From NCBI RefSeq assembly GCF_014695575.1, contig NZ_JACJOO010000048.1, positions 1 to 64,000 of the forward strand: a DNA stretch of 64,000 nt, given 5' to 3'. The stretch's first letter is position 1; every line of letters starts with the position of its first letter. Below the pieces are notes generated by a model. It was not told the origin of the DNA. It saw only the letters and a program-made list of their open reading frames with translations, and made no database searches. This stretch comes from Leptolyngbya sp. FACHB-8 (GTDB lineage: Bacteria; Cyanobacteriota; Cyanobacteriia; Elainellales; Elainellaceae). The translations under genes and the position numbers were made by a program. Of this stretch, positions 1 to 7,688 are shown one piece after another.

Positions 1-106
1 AAGGAGATTTCCAGTAATGAAATTACCCCCAGAATGTTGGTGCTTTGCCCGCGAAGCGGGCAAAGCACCAACATTCTGGGTAAATTCTTATGCAGAAACC
101 TCCTAA
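1..106. repeat. 106-bp palindromic element, copy 1 (inverted partner at 15104-15209)
   Basis: A perfect palindrome (arms 28-52 and 56-80, triloop GAA closed by C:G) sits inside imperfect outer inverted repeats that begin AGGAG(A/G)TTTC. The reverse complement of the whole block recurs at 15104-15209. The two copies are identical except that the 3-base loop is inverted. The element may start before the window edge. No protein is encoded. Confidence 0.9.
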
Positions 107-109
107 GTT

Positions 110-176
110 GAATAGACCTCCTGTGTGAATCGCTGCGCGGCTTCGCCGCGCAGCGATTCACACAGGAGGTCTATTC
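110..176. repeat. Perfect 32-bp-arm palindrome, triloop TTC
   Basis: Arms 110-141 and 145-176 are perfectly complementary; the loop is TTC (GAA on the other strand) closed by C:G. It abuts the previous element, so two palindromes lie in tandem upstream of the gene at 340. A relative sits at 62846-62930 in the opposite orientation, and the similarity extends to about 193. Positions 194-339 hold no other recognised feature. Confidence 0.9.
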
Positions 177-339
177 ATGCAGAAGGTCTAATGCTCTGGC
201 GATGACCATGGATTGTGCCGCAACCCCCATCATCAAAACCTGTGAGATCCTGAGTTATGAGAATGATGTTTACACTGTTTTACGGAATGGTGCGGCACCA
301 ATTTGTAGCCACCTACAGATCTGCTTGTGAAGACGTTCT

Positions 340-825
340 ATGGAATGGAATCACGATGAATCCAGACACAGCGCCACAACGGATGTTGGGTGGGATAGGT
401 ACTCGGAAGCCGTTGATGAATACTTAGCAACGGCGTTGCCTTGCCTTGCCCAGGCTTACTCCTATGAAGACTGTCCTGTCATTGTCTTTGAATTGTGGGC
501 CAGCTCTGGCCGCTTAATCGTTTACGACTCTCCCGTTGGTATCTGCCTGCGAGAACGGAAAGAACGGGTTTGCACCCAACTCATCAGCCGGGCCTTGATG
601 GCGTGTCAGGCTGCCATCTGGCAATTACCTGAGAATGCTAGGCAGCAGGCCCAAACACGTTTGGAACAATCAGTTTGGGAGGCAACACGTACCAGCCTCA
701 CAGCAGGTAAAGGAAATACCGCCCTAGCCTATTTTCGTTCCTATCCTTTTCCCATTGCCTTACCCAAAGATGAATACGATCGAGCCTTTGAGCTTCTCAG
801 TGGAGAATGGGTTGATGTCCCTTAA
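340..825 (+). CDS. Conserved-looking hypothetical protein, 161 aa
   Basis: I do not recognise this protein. It is soluble and mildly acidic, with no signal peptide or membrane segment. The middle (about residues 45-75) looks like an alpha/beta fold with a strand rich in V, I and F followed by a basic helix; residues 85-120 are helical. Three cysteines lie within the first 80 residues but form no known metal motif. The ATG at 340 gives the longest reading; no strong Shine-Dalgarno sequence precedes it. It stands alone, downstream of two tandem palindromes and convergent with the KGG-protein gene, with a hairpin between them. Base usage looks like its neighbours, so I infer a real cyanobacterial gene of unknown role. 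Confidence 0.6.
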   Translation: MEWNHDESRHSATTDVGWDRYSEAVDEYLATALPCLAQAYSYEDCPVIVFELWASSGRLIVYDSPVGICLRERKERVCTQLISRALMACQAAIWQLPENARQQAQTRLEQSVWEATRTSLTAGKGNTALAYFRSYPFPIALPKDEYDRAFELLSGEWVDVP

Positions 826-863
826 CCGCCAATACGTGAAGTATGAAGGCTATAGCTACAACT

Positions 864-916
864 ATTTCTAAGAGGAGAAGGCCGGTGCTTCACACCCGCC
901 TTCTCCTCTTAGAAAT
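864..916. terminator. Hairpin between convergent genes, 19-bp arms
   Basis: Arms 864-882 and 898-916 are perfect, around a loop with its own short GGTG/CACC stem. Its position between two converging genes suits a bidirectional terminator, but there is no clear T-tract. It may instead belong to the dispersed palindrome population. Confidence 0.6.
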
Positions 917-1041
917 GGCTATGAGTTTATCGATAAACAAGTTAAATAAAGGGGGGCAATCAGTTGCTTAAATCGAGTTAGATTTAATCGCGCGATCGCC
1001 CCCAATTGTGAGGATATTCACAGGGGTTTTCTCAGAGCGCG

Positions 1042-1284
1042 CTAGCTCTTCTTTTTCTTATCACCACCACCGTGGCTGTTTTCACCGCCCTTGCGGCCAA
1101 TTCGAGACATGTGCTCACGGTTTTGGCTGACTTTTTCACCACCCTTGCGACCTGCCTCCCGAGCTTCCTCGGAAGTAAACTCGTGGGCAGTTCCTTTTTC
1201 GTGAGCAACTTTACCGCCTTTGCTGGCAATTTCCTTTTGCTTCTCAGGGTCCATGGAAGCAAATCCCCGTTGATCAGTACCCAT
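1042..1284 (-). CDS. KGG-repeat general stress protein
   Basis: An 80-residue, very hydrophilic, glycine- and lysine-rich protein. The KGG motif that defines the stress-induced KGG family (relatives of GsiB and fungal Con-10) occurs at residues 22-24, 47-49 and 65-67, each after a short charged helix; the tail ends in a run of lysines. Family members are intrinsically disordered, hydrophilin-like proteins that accumulate in desiccation, salt or stationary phase; their molecular action is not established. The ATG at 1284 is preceded by a purine-rich AGGAGAT stretch, a good ribosome site. It is monocistronic by position. The other frame over the same DNA gives only a basic shadow ORF. Assignment is secure at family level, function only general. 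Confidence 0.9.
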   Translation of the reverse strand: MGTDQRGFASMDPEKQKEIASKGGKVAHEKGTAHEFTSEEAREAGRKGGEKVSQNREHMSRIGRKGGENSHGGGDKKKKS

Positions 1285-1724
1285 AGGATGTTATCTCCTC
1301 TTCACTTACATTCAGTTCAAAAAGCTATACGAATAGCTATTTGTAGGCTTACTTTTAGTTAAATAGATTCCTCACAATCGCATCTCTGTCGAAAGCCAGA
1401 ACTGAGCAAAGACGAAATGTATAGTTTCCTAGCTTTTTCCTGTGTTAGAAAAATCGTTTCCTCCAATGATTTAAAAGAACATTTTCTCTTCAGATACGAG
1501 ATAATACGAGTCTTGGGTACACAGCCCCAAAGTTGAACCTCGAATGTACTTTATATCTTGCAACAAGCCCATTCTGGGTTTTGATTCTTGATTCGATTAG
1601 ATGGGATACTTGTTCCTCTTCGGAGTTGGAACTATAGAATTACCCTGGATACAAAGCTCAATGATTCTGTCATTTCTAAAAACTTATTCTGTTCGTTCAA
1701 ATTTGCTCTGTTATAAATAGTTAT
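1285..1724. other. Intergenic region, promoter side of the KGG gene
   Basis: About 440 A+T-rich bases with no ORF showing protein-like features. It must carry the promoter of the leftward KGG gene. I see no recognisable regulator site or RNA family. Confidence 0.5.
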
Positions 1725-1795
1725 AAAAATCTGATATCTACAAAGAAGGGGGTTACACATGATGTAACTCCCTTCTTTGTAGATATCAGATTTTT
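1725..1795. terminator. Long hairpin downstream of the PSI factor gene, 26-bp arms
   Basis: Outer arms of 26 bp (1725-1750 and its complement ending at 1795) are perfect; a further GTTAC/GTAAC stem lies inside. On the minus strand it follows the stop codon of the 1808-2416 gene by about 12 bases, as a terminator would, but it is far longer than a typical intrinsic terminator. Confidence 0.65.
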
Positions 1796-1807
1796 AATGA
1801 AACGATA

Positions 1808-2416
1808 TTATTGAGGCACCAATTCAGTGTTCAGCTCGTTTACAACGCGACGTCTTAGTTGAACAGATTCAGATCGAGGTAATAGGTCAAAAACAACTCG
1901 TAGGGCGTCGTCAATATTTTCGTAGGGCACAACGCCTGTTTCGTCAAAGACGACTTTACCCTCCTGGTCAAAAATGACGGTTTGGGGAACGTACCCCTTG
2001 TAGTAATAACCAACCTCATTCTTTTCGTACTTATCCTTCACAGGAATCGCATCAACCGAGATAGGAATGATGTTGAGATTCCGACCGTAAAACGCATCAA
2101 TCGTACTGACAACGGTAGTAAATTGTTTGCTGTCACTACTGTCATCCATGTAAAACACGACTACTGCCGGAGTGCCCCGACCTAAGGATTGTGCCAGGGT
2201 AACGCGAGGCGGTACCAGGTAGCCATTCCCGCCATACAGAGGAAAGATGTTTCCGTCGTAGTGGTCATCCGTCAGGCCGGCGCTAGCGGGGGATGCCAAG
2301 CCGAAGATGAGCAGCAGGGCGACTCCCATGGGTACGGCAACGCCGCACACTAGCCTCCGGCCTAGTTCGCGCACCCGCTGTGCGATCGCAGGCCATAGCC
2401 CCTCAAACCCTTGCAT
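1808..2416 (-). CDS. Thylakoid thioredoxin-fold protein, probable photosystem I accumulation factor
   Basis: A 202-residue protein with a hydrophobic segment at about residues 25-47 ending in an AxA-type site, so it is exported or anchored at the thylakoid or plasma membrane. Residues 75-180 follow a thioredoxin-like pattern: a strand VVVFYMDD, a helix, a second strand around IIPISVD, a cis-proline-like VPQTV and a final helix. The catalytic CxxC is absent; the corresponding place reads DDSSDS, so a redox disulfide role is unlikely. This matches the cyanobacterial family annotated as thylakoid membrane photosystem I accumulation factor, from memory; the exact role is inference. It lies just downstream (about 75 bases) of the ABC ATPase start on the same strand and could be read from that operon. 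Confidence 0.7.
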   Translation of the reverse strand: MQGFEGLWPAIAQRVRELGRRLVCGVAVPMGVALLLIFGLASPASAGLTDDHYDGNIFPLYGGNGYLVPPRVTLAQSLGRGTPAVVVFYMDDSSDSKQFTTVVSTIDAFYGRNLNIIPISVDAIPVKDKYEKNEVGYYYKGYVPQTVIFDQEGKVVFDETGVVPYENIDDALRVVFDLLPRSESVQLRRRVVNELNTELVPQ

Positions 2417-2491
2417 GACTTTTCTCCCACGTAATGTCCTGTTTCATTGTGTAATATTTGGGGACACTCTGGTGCTCATTGGTACGGGCAA

Positions 2492-3238
2492 TTATTCGCC
2501 CCATTCATCGGCCTGTTGCTGCTCGGTAGCTACCAGATCTTGTCGCAGTGCGACCCAATCCACTTGATGGGTCGGGCTTTGCCAGGCTACGTGTCCCTGT
2601 TTCAGGTACAACACTCGATTACTACCCTGGGCTGCCAGTTCTAGCTGATGGGTGACCAGCAGGATCGTTAGACCTTCATGGCTCAGGTTCTGCAAGAGAT
2701 TCATTAAAGCTTCTCCTCGGCCCAGATCTAGAGCAGAGGTGGGTTCATCCAATAAGAGAACATCGGGGTGCTGGATCAGGGCACGGGCGATCGCCACCCA
2801 CTGCCGTTGCCCGACAGACAGTTCTTTTTCCGTCGATTCCAACCATTCTCCTGGCAAACGCATTCGTTCAACCCAGGTATCGAGGCGTTGTTTGATTTCT
2901 AAAGATGGCATCCGCTGCAATTGAAGCGGATACCGTAGCGCATCAGCAACGGTCATGCCAAGCAATCGTGATTCCTGCAACACCAGGGCTACGCGACGGC
3001 GCAGATCAATCACGGGAATGCGACGAATATCCCGCCCGTTATAGAAGATATGGCCTGTAGTCGGTTCGCTGAGGCGGTTAAACAGCCGGAGCAGGTGTGT
3101 TTTTCCGGCTCCCGAAGGGCCAACGATGGCGAGGCGATCGCCCCCTTCCACCGTTAGCGAAATATCATGCAGGATGGTTTGATGTCCAATGGATGTCTGA
3201 AGACTCACTCCCTCAAGCTGTATCGTAGCCCCGTTCAA
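2492..3238 (-). CDS. ABC transporter ATP-binding protein
   Basis: A 248-residue nucleotide-binding domain with Walker A GPSGAGKT near residue 40, a Q-loop (LVLQES), signature LSVGQRQ near residue 141, Walker B DVLLLDEPT and the switch histidine in VTHQ. It hydrolyses ATP to power a transporter, but no permease gene is adjacent. Sequence style resembles the YbbL/FetA and phosphate-type importers; the substrate cannot be named. Its ATG overlaps the stop codon of the upstream membrane gene (3235-3238, ATGA), so the two are translationally coupled and probably work together. Confidence 0.85.
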   Translation of the reverse strand: MNGATIQLEGVSLQTSIGHQTILHDISLTVEGGDRLAIVGPSGAGKTHLLRLFNRLSEPTTGHIFYNGRDIRRIPVIDLRRRVALVLQESRLLGMTVADALRYPLQLQRMPSLEIKQRLDTWVERMRLPGEWLESTEKELSVGQRQWVAIARALIQHPDVLLLDEPTSALDLGRGEALMNLLQNLSHEGLTILLVTHQLELAAQGSNRVLYLKQGHVAWQSPTHQVDWVALRQDLVATEQQQADEWGE

Positions 3239-3819
3239 ACGGCTAGCCCTCCCAGGTGGAATGCAGTCCAGATTGTCCAGGCATCAATTAACAACAGCAG
3301 CAGTGTGAACCCGAGCAGAATAAGATACATCCACGGTTGGGCAAGGGGCCGCACATCTCGCGTGTCAATGCCCGTTTTGGCTTGCACCGCTTCCACCAGT
3401 CGTGCAAACCCGGCAACGCGCATGGGCAGCAAGCGTGCTTCCCCAGCATGGGTCACAAAGTAATAGATAAGCCCGCCCTGCCCCGTTGTTTTGGGTTTCA
3501 AGGCTTTAATATCCTGCCAGGGCAACACCCACCCTTTTCGCCAAAAGCGTGGTACCCAAACTGGATAGACCACCTGAATAGCGTCTGCACCTAGCACGAC
3601 CCGCTCACTTAGGGTGGCATACAGCGCAACAAACCCAAGCCCTAAACCAATGGTTAACAGGGTAGGCGGTACAGGAGCCTGTGTGACACTCGCCAGAAAT
3701 GGCAAGGGTACCGTTAGCGCCAGGTACAGCAGCAATAAGGTAATGCGAACAAGGGGAGATAGACGGAAGGTCAGAGGAAAGGTCGGGATGTTTGGAGATG
3801 GGGTTGAAGGGGTAGTCAT
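3235..3819 (-). CDS. Membrane protein with PH-like domain, 194 aa
   Basis: Two hydrophobic segments near the N-terminus (about 25-45 and 50-68) and one at the C-terminus (about 163-190) enclose a soluble part. That part (about 70-150) has the strand pattern and VLPWQDIKAL-type motif of bacterial PH domains that sit on membranes. It is the first gene of a two-gene unit with the ABC ATPase, overlapping it by four bases. It could be an accessory or a very small membrane partner for that ATPase, but it does not look like a normal ABC permease. Function unknown. Confidence 0.7.
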   Translation of the reverse strand: MTTPSTPSPNIPTFPLTFRLSPLVRITLLLLYLALTVPLPFLASVTQAPVPPTLLTIGLGLGFVALYATLSERVVLGADAIQVVYPVWVPRFWRKGWVLPWQDIKALKPKTTGQGGLIYYFVTHAGEARLLPMRVAGFARLVEAVQAKTGIDTRDVRPLAQPWMYLILLGFTLLLLLIDAWTIWTAFHLGGLAV

Positions 3820-3953
3820 AACGGGGTTTGTGTTACCGTCCCAGGAAAATCGCTCTGCCCTTTACTGTAAGTGAAACCTTCCATGAAGTTGAATGGAGTG
3901 TGTTTCACATACCGTACTCAACTGTTTTTTATGCCAACGCCTTCGTCATGCTG

Positions 3954-4394
3954 CTATTCGGGAAGATATTTTTGAACGACGCTCCAGCCGGTGGCAAGTA
4001 CGAAGAGGAAACCGAGCAGAAGGGTGAGGTTAATGGTGATGTGGAGCGATCGCGCGCCCGGTTCCCCTAAACCAATGCGAGTCGCGCTCCAGGCCGAAAG
4101 CAACGTCAACCCCACGACCAGCAAACCGATGGGTAGATGAGCCGAGTGCCCCAAGGTTCCATACTCCCCTAATGTGCCAACAATTCCGATCGCCAGCAAC
4201 CCCAGCACCAGAGCCAATAACACGATTCCAGAGAGAATATGAAATGGCCTCAGCCATGCATCATAAGAACGAATCCTTTGCCGGTAAGAGCGCATCCTGA
4301 TGCCGGAAAAGGCTAGCAATCCGTAGAACAACAGCGATAGCCCCATCGACCAGGCCGCGATACGCCACAACCACAAGAAAGAAGGAAGATCCAC
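3954..4394 (-). CDS. DUF4079 family four-helix membrane protein
   Basis: A 146-residue protein with four predicted membrane helices (about 10-30, 50-75, 82-100, 118-138). Histidines in or next to the helices (FHILSG, GHSAHLP, LHITIN) recall di-haem cytochrome b561-type proteins, consistent with the DUF4079 family found mainly in cyanobacteria and plastids. Haem binding is inference. Start at 4394 is the only one giving the complete first helix. The gene stands alone on the minus strand between the PH-like gene and DUF1830. Confidence 0.8.
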   Translation of the reverse strand: MDLPSFLWLWRIAAWSMGLSLLFYGLLAFSGIRMRSYRQRIRSYDAWLRPFHILSGIVLLALVLGLLAIGIVGTLGEYGTLGHSAHLPIGLLVVGLTLLSAWSATRIGLGEPGARSLHITINLTLLLGFLFVLATGWSVVQKYLPE

Positions 4395-4443
4395 AGAATT
4401 GATTCCCTGGGAAAACTTGCTTCTATTATGCCGGAATGCAATA

Positions 4444-4503
4444 AACCCCAGGCATTTTAAGAAAAAACAGATAAACCGTTCTTCTCAAGGAAAGCCTGGG
4501 GTT
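4444..4503. repeat. Inverted repeat, 10-bp arms with inner stem
   Basis: AACCCCAGGC at 4444-4453 pairs with its complement at 4494-4503, and TTAAGAA/TTCTT-type pairing continues inside. It lies upstream of the DUF4079 gene and about 200 bases past the DUF1830 gene, so either gene could use it. Confidence 0.5.
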
Positions 4504-4710
4504 AATCTTGTGGGTGACGTTCGTTACTAAGGTAGCCCTTAAAACGTGACGTTTTTCCTTAATCGTATGCTATGCCGTAGCCGTATCGAAATTGCTGTTT
4601 GAGATGAATGAACGAAGGGAGAAAATTACTAAAAGCGGTACTAAAAACAGTATCTGAAATGCAACAGAAATATAAGATATAGGTTACCTTTGCTCGCGTT
4701 GCAGAAAGAA

Positions 4711-5061
4711 CTATTCAGCAATACCTGCGGTTAAGGACTCCCGCTGAAAGCTAGACTCCGGGTGCCCCCCAGCCTCCCCCTCAACGGCTAAGGCTGCATC
4801 TAATTCAGCTTCAATACGCAGCCGTTCGCAGGGGATTGTATCTGATAAAATTGCACTCGCCATCATGCCAGTGTGGATTTCCAGCAATGCTTCCGGAAGG
4901 GCTTCAAAAATTAGTCGCTGTCCCGGAAAAACCACCCGTTCAAAATACCAATTCGCTACATTTGTGACACGGGCAATTTGGATTTTGCTGGTGGCGTTAA
5001 CGTAGCAGCATAGGATGCAGCTTGCGTTATCTGATGGAATGGGATCAAAAATTTGCGCCAT
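4711..5061 (-). CDS. DUF1830 domain protein
   Basis: A 116-residue soluble protein. Residues 15-85 carry the cyanobacterial DUF1830 pattern: CCYVNATSKIQIARVT, an RVVFPGQRLIFEA strand pair and LEIHT; the cysteines at about 16 and 19-20 are part of that domain. The last 25 residues are variable and polar. No enzymatic motif is visible and the biochemical role is unknown. It is transcribed away from the radical SAM gene, with the 75-bp palindrome (5257-5331) inside the shared divergent promoter region. Confidence 0.8.
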   Translation of the reverse strand: MAQIFDPIPSDNASCILCCYVNATSKIQIARVTNVANWYFERVVFPGQRLIFEALPEALLEIHTGMMASAILSDTIPCERLRIEAELDAALAVEGEAGGHPESSFQRESLTAGIAE

Positions 5062-5256
5062 AGCTGAGGAGTGAATTTCGTTTAAAAATGACAGATCAAC
5101 GCTAACACCCCCCTATATTGAACGTTGTAAACTCGACTACCATCTCTCAGTATCAAAAGAAGGGTTTGGGATCATGACAGGCTCTACCGCTGGGAGCAAT
5201 ATAGATCAAGCCTTTTGAGAGATGTGCTGATCGTCTCTATCCTTTGTCAATACTCT

Positions 5257-5331
5257 GGACAGTTTTTCTGAAACCATTGATTTTGCGTGCGCGAAGCGCA
5301 CGCAAAATCAATGGTTTCAGAAAAACTGTCC
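5257..5331. repeat. Perfect 36-bp-arm palindrome, triloop GAA
   Basis: Arms 5257-5292 and 5296-5331 pair without a single mismatch; the triloop GAA is closed by C:G, giving the core GCGAAGC. It lies between two divergently transcribed genes, so it cannot be a simple transcription terminator for either. Confidence 0.95.
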
Positions 5332-5496
5332 GAACTAATGCTTTGTAGAAACTCGATTAAAACGGGGGCTGTTGCTTCTCTAAAAAGTATAGGTTGAGGA
5401 AATAGGGAATCAGCTTGTTCAGAATTCCCGGCTCTGGCAGACGGTGTTATGGTGAAGATATATTAACCGCCCTCAGAACCGTCATAATCTTTCGCG

Positions 5497-7071
5497 ATGA
5501 ATCGCATCCTCTACGTCCGGCTTCCCTGTAACCCTATTTTCCCCATTGGGGTCGTCTATCTGGCTGACCACGTCCATAAGATGTTTCCGGATGCGGTGCA
5601 GCGAATCTTTGACTTTGGGACGGTACCCCCACTCGATTTTAAGAAGGCCTTAGACCTTTGTATTGATGAGTTTAAGCCTACCCACCTAGTATTCTCGTGG
5701 CGAGATATCCAAATTTATGCTCCGGTAGGGGGCCGAGGTGGAAATCCTCTGCAAAACGCCTTTGAGGTGTTTTATGCCCGTAATCCCCTGGTGAAGTTAC
5801 GGGGTGCGTTTCGCGGGATGCGGGTCATGACGGCCTACTACGGGGAGCTGTGGCGTAATGCAGATTTGATTAAGCAAGGAATTCGTCGTGCTCGTCGTTA
5901 TCAGAAAGAGGTAACTACGGTAGTGGGCGGCGGTGCAGTCAGTGTGTTTTACAAGCAGTTGGGTTCGTCGCTGCCGCCGGGAACAGTAGTGTCGGTAGGC
6001 GAGGGTGAGCTGCTGTTGGAAAAATTGCTGCGGGGTGAAGATTTCTCGGACCAGCGCTGTTATGTGGTGGGAGAAGCAGAGCCGCGCGATCGCCTCATTC
6101 ACGAAAGCCCCACTCCCTTAGAAAAGACCGCCTGCAACTACGACTACATCGATAGCATCTGGCCAGAATTTAACTATTACCTGCAAGATCTCGATTTCTA
6201 CGTTGGTGTACAAACGAAGCGGGGCTGTCCCCACAATTGCTGCTACTGCGTGTACACCGTTGTGGAAGGCAAGCAGGTACGGATTAATCCTGCCGATGAA
6301 GTGGTGGCTGAGATGCGCCAACTTTACAATCGCGGCGTTCGCAACTTTTGGTTTACGGATGCCCAATTTATTCCTGCCCGTCGCTTTATGGATGATGTGG
6401 AGGAATTGCTGAAAAAAATTGTGGATGCCGGTATGACCGACATTCACTGGGCCGCTTATATTCGTGCTGATAACCTGAACCCACGCCTGTGCGACCTGAT
6501 GGTCCAAACTGGCATGAATTACTTCGAAATCGGCATTACTAGCGGCTCACAAGAGCTGGTGCGAAAAATGCGCATGGGGTACAACCTGCGTACCGTGTTG
6601 CAGAATTGCCGCGATTTGAAGACGGCTGGGTTCAATGACTTGGTGTCCGTCAACTACTCCTTTAATGTGATTGATGAAACGTTTGACACCATCCGTCAAA
6701 CGATCGCCTATCACCGAGAACTTGAGGCCATCTTTGGGGCAGACAAAGTGGAACCTGCTATCTTCTTCATCGGCCTGCAACCTCACACGCACCTCGAGGA
6801 GTATGCGCTTCAAAAGGAAATCCTGAAGCCCGACTACGACCCCATGAGCCTGATGCCCTGGACGGCGAAAAAGCTCCTGTGGAATCCCGAACCCTTGGGG
6901 GCGTTCTTCGGGGAGGTCTGTTTGGAAGCCTGGCGCAGCAACCCCAATGATTTTGGCCGCGAAGTGATGCGCATTCTTGAAAATCGTTTGGGTCGTGCGC
7001 CGCTAGAGGAAGCGCTCTCCGCTCCCATCGAGCCAGAAAAGCAAAAGTTGGCGATCGCCCAACCCAACTAA
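5497..7071 (+). CDS. B12-binding-type radical SAM protein, probable PSII high-light acclimation family
   Basis: A 524-residue protein. The N-terminal 200 residues resemble a cobalamin-binding Rossmann domain (VVGGGAVSVF, GEGELLLEKLL). The radical SAM cluster motif CxxxCxxC is at C244, C248 and C251, followed by the TIM-barrel elements FWFTDAQF, YIRADNL and EIGITSGS. Such enzymes cleave S-adenosylmethionine at a 4Fe-4S cluster to start radical chemistry. From memory this family is annotated in cyanobacteria as a photosystem II high-light acclimation radical SAM protein; its substrate is not known. The ATG at 5497 starts the Rossmann strand directly. It is monocistronic, with a hairpin just after the stop. 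Confidence 0.8.
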   Translation: MNRILYVRLPCNPIFPIGVVYLADHVHKMFPDAVQRIFDFGTVPPLDFKKALDLCIDEFKPTHLVFSWRDIQIYAPVGGRGGNPLQNAFEVFYARNPLVKLRGAFRGMRVMTAYYGELWRNADLIKQGIRRARRYQKEVTTVVGGGAVSVFYKQLGSSLPPGTVVSVGEGELLLEKLLRGEDFSDQRCYVVGEAEPRDRLIHESPTPLEKTACNYDYIDSIWPEFNYYLQDLDFYVGVQTKRGCPHNCCYCVYTVVEGKQVRINPADEVVAEMRQLYNRGVRNFWFTDAQFIPARRFMDDVEELLKKIVDAGMTDIHWAAYIRADNLNPRLCDLMVQTGMNYFEIGITSGSQELVRKMRMGYNLRTVLQNCRDLKTAGFNDLVSVNYSFNVIDETFDTIRQTIAYHRELEAIFGADKVEPAIFFIGLQPHTHLEEYALQKEILKPDYDPMSLMPWTAKKLLWNPEPLGAFFGEVCLEAWRSNPNDFGREVMRILENRLGRAPLEEALSAPIEPEKQKLAIAQPN

Positions 7072-7093
7072 CCTCCTCCAATTGTGAGATACA

Positions 7094-7128
7094 AGACACC
7101 CGGTGTTTCTAAGAAACACCGGGTGTCT
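7094..7128. terminator. Hairpin after the radical SAM gene, 16-bp arms
   Basis: Perfect arms 7094-7109 and 7113-7128 with triloop TAA closed by C:G, 23 bases after the stop codon. There is no T-tract, so termination is likely but unproven; the triloop geometry matches the dispersed palindromes. Confidence 0.7.
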
Positions 7129-7188
7129 GCTTGCGGATTTAGCTAAGCTGGAGAAGTTGAATCATAGCCTTGAGGGATCGGTGTTCTG

Positions 7189-7686
7189 ATGGCGAGATCA
7201 GTGTGGATTAAGTGGGTCATGGGACTGTGGGCGATCGCCCTCCTCTTCGGTTTCAACACCCCTATTGCCCTGGCTGAGGCAACTTCTGGCGCAGCAACTC
7301 ACCCGATGACGATCTATCGCAGCGAAAACTGTAGCTGCTGCGGGAAGTGGATGGAGCAGGTGCAAGCCGCCGGATTTGAGATTGACGATCATTTTGTTGA
7401 TGACATGGACGCCAAGAAGGAGGAGTTGGGTGTTCCCGAAGCCGCATCCTCTTGCCATACGGCTGTGGTCGATGGCTACCTGGTCGAGGGCCATGTTCCC
7501 GTAGCGGATCTACAACGCCTGCTAGCTGAACGGCCTGCGGTCGCTGGAATTGCCGTGCCCGGTATGCCGATGGGTTCTCCAGGTATGGAATCCGACGATG
7601 GTGAACCGAGCGACCCCTTCTCTGTCGTCACCTTTACAAAAGACGGCACGGTAGAAGTGTTTCAGGATTATCCCGAAGGAGTCTAG
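7189..7686 (+). CDS. DUF411 family exported metal-binding protein
   Basis: A 165-residue protein with an N-terminal signal peptide (about residues 1-30, ending ALAEA). Residues 40-130 are the DUF411 domain with the thiol motif CxCC at 48-51 and a further conserved cysteine in SSCHT near residue 88. A Met-rich stretch ([10 protein letters not shown]) follows. Members are periplasmic, often near copper or cation resistance genes, and are thought to bind metal or act on thiols; that is inference here. It ends two bases before coaBC, so both are probably co-transcribed although their roles look unrelated. Confidence 0.85.
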   Translation: MARSVWIKWVMGLWAIALLFGFNTPIALAEATSGAATHPMTIYRSENCSCCGKWMEQVQAAGFEIDDHFVDDMDAKKEELGVPEAASSCHTAVVDGYLVEGHVPVADLQRLLAERPAVAGIAVPGMPMGSPGMESDDGEPSDPFSVVTFTKDGTVEVFQDYPEGV

Positions 7687-7688
7687 GT

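Noticed and set aside
1032-1262. Basic 76-residue ORF on the minus strand
   Set aside because: It is a shifted-frame shadow of the KGG protein gene.
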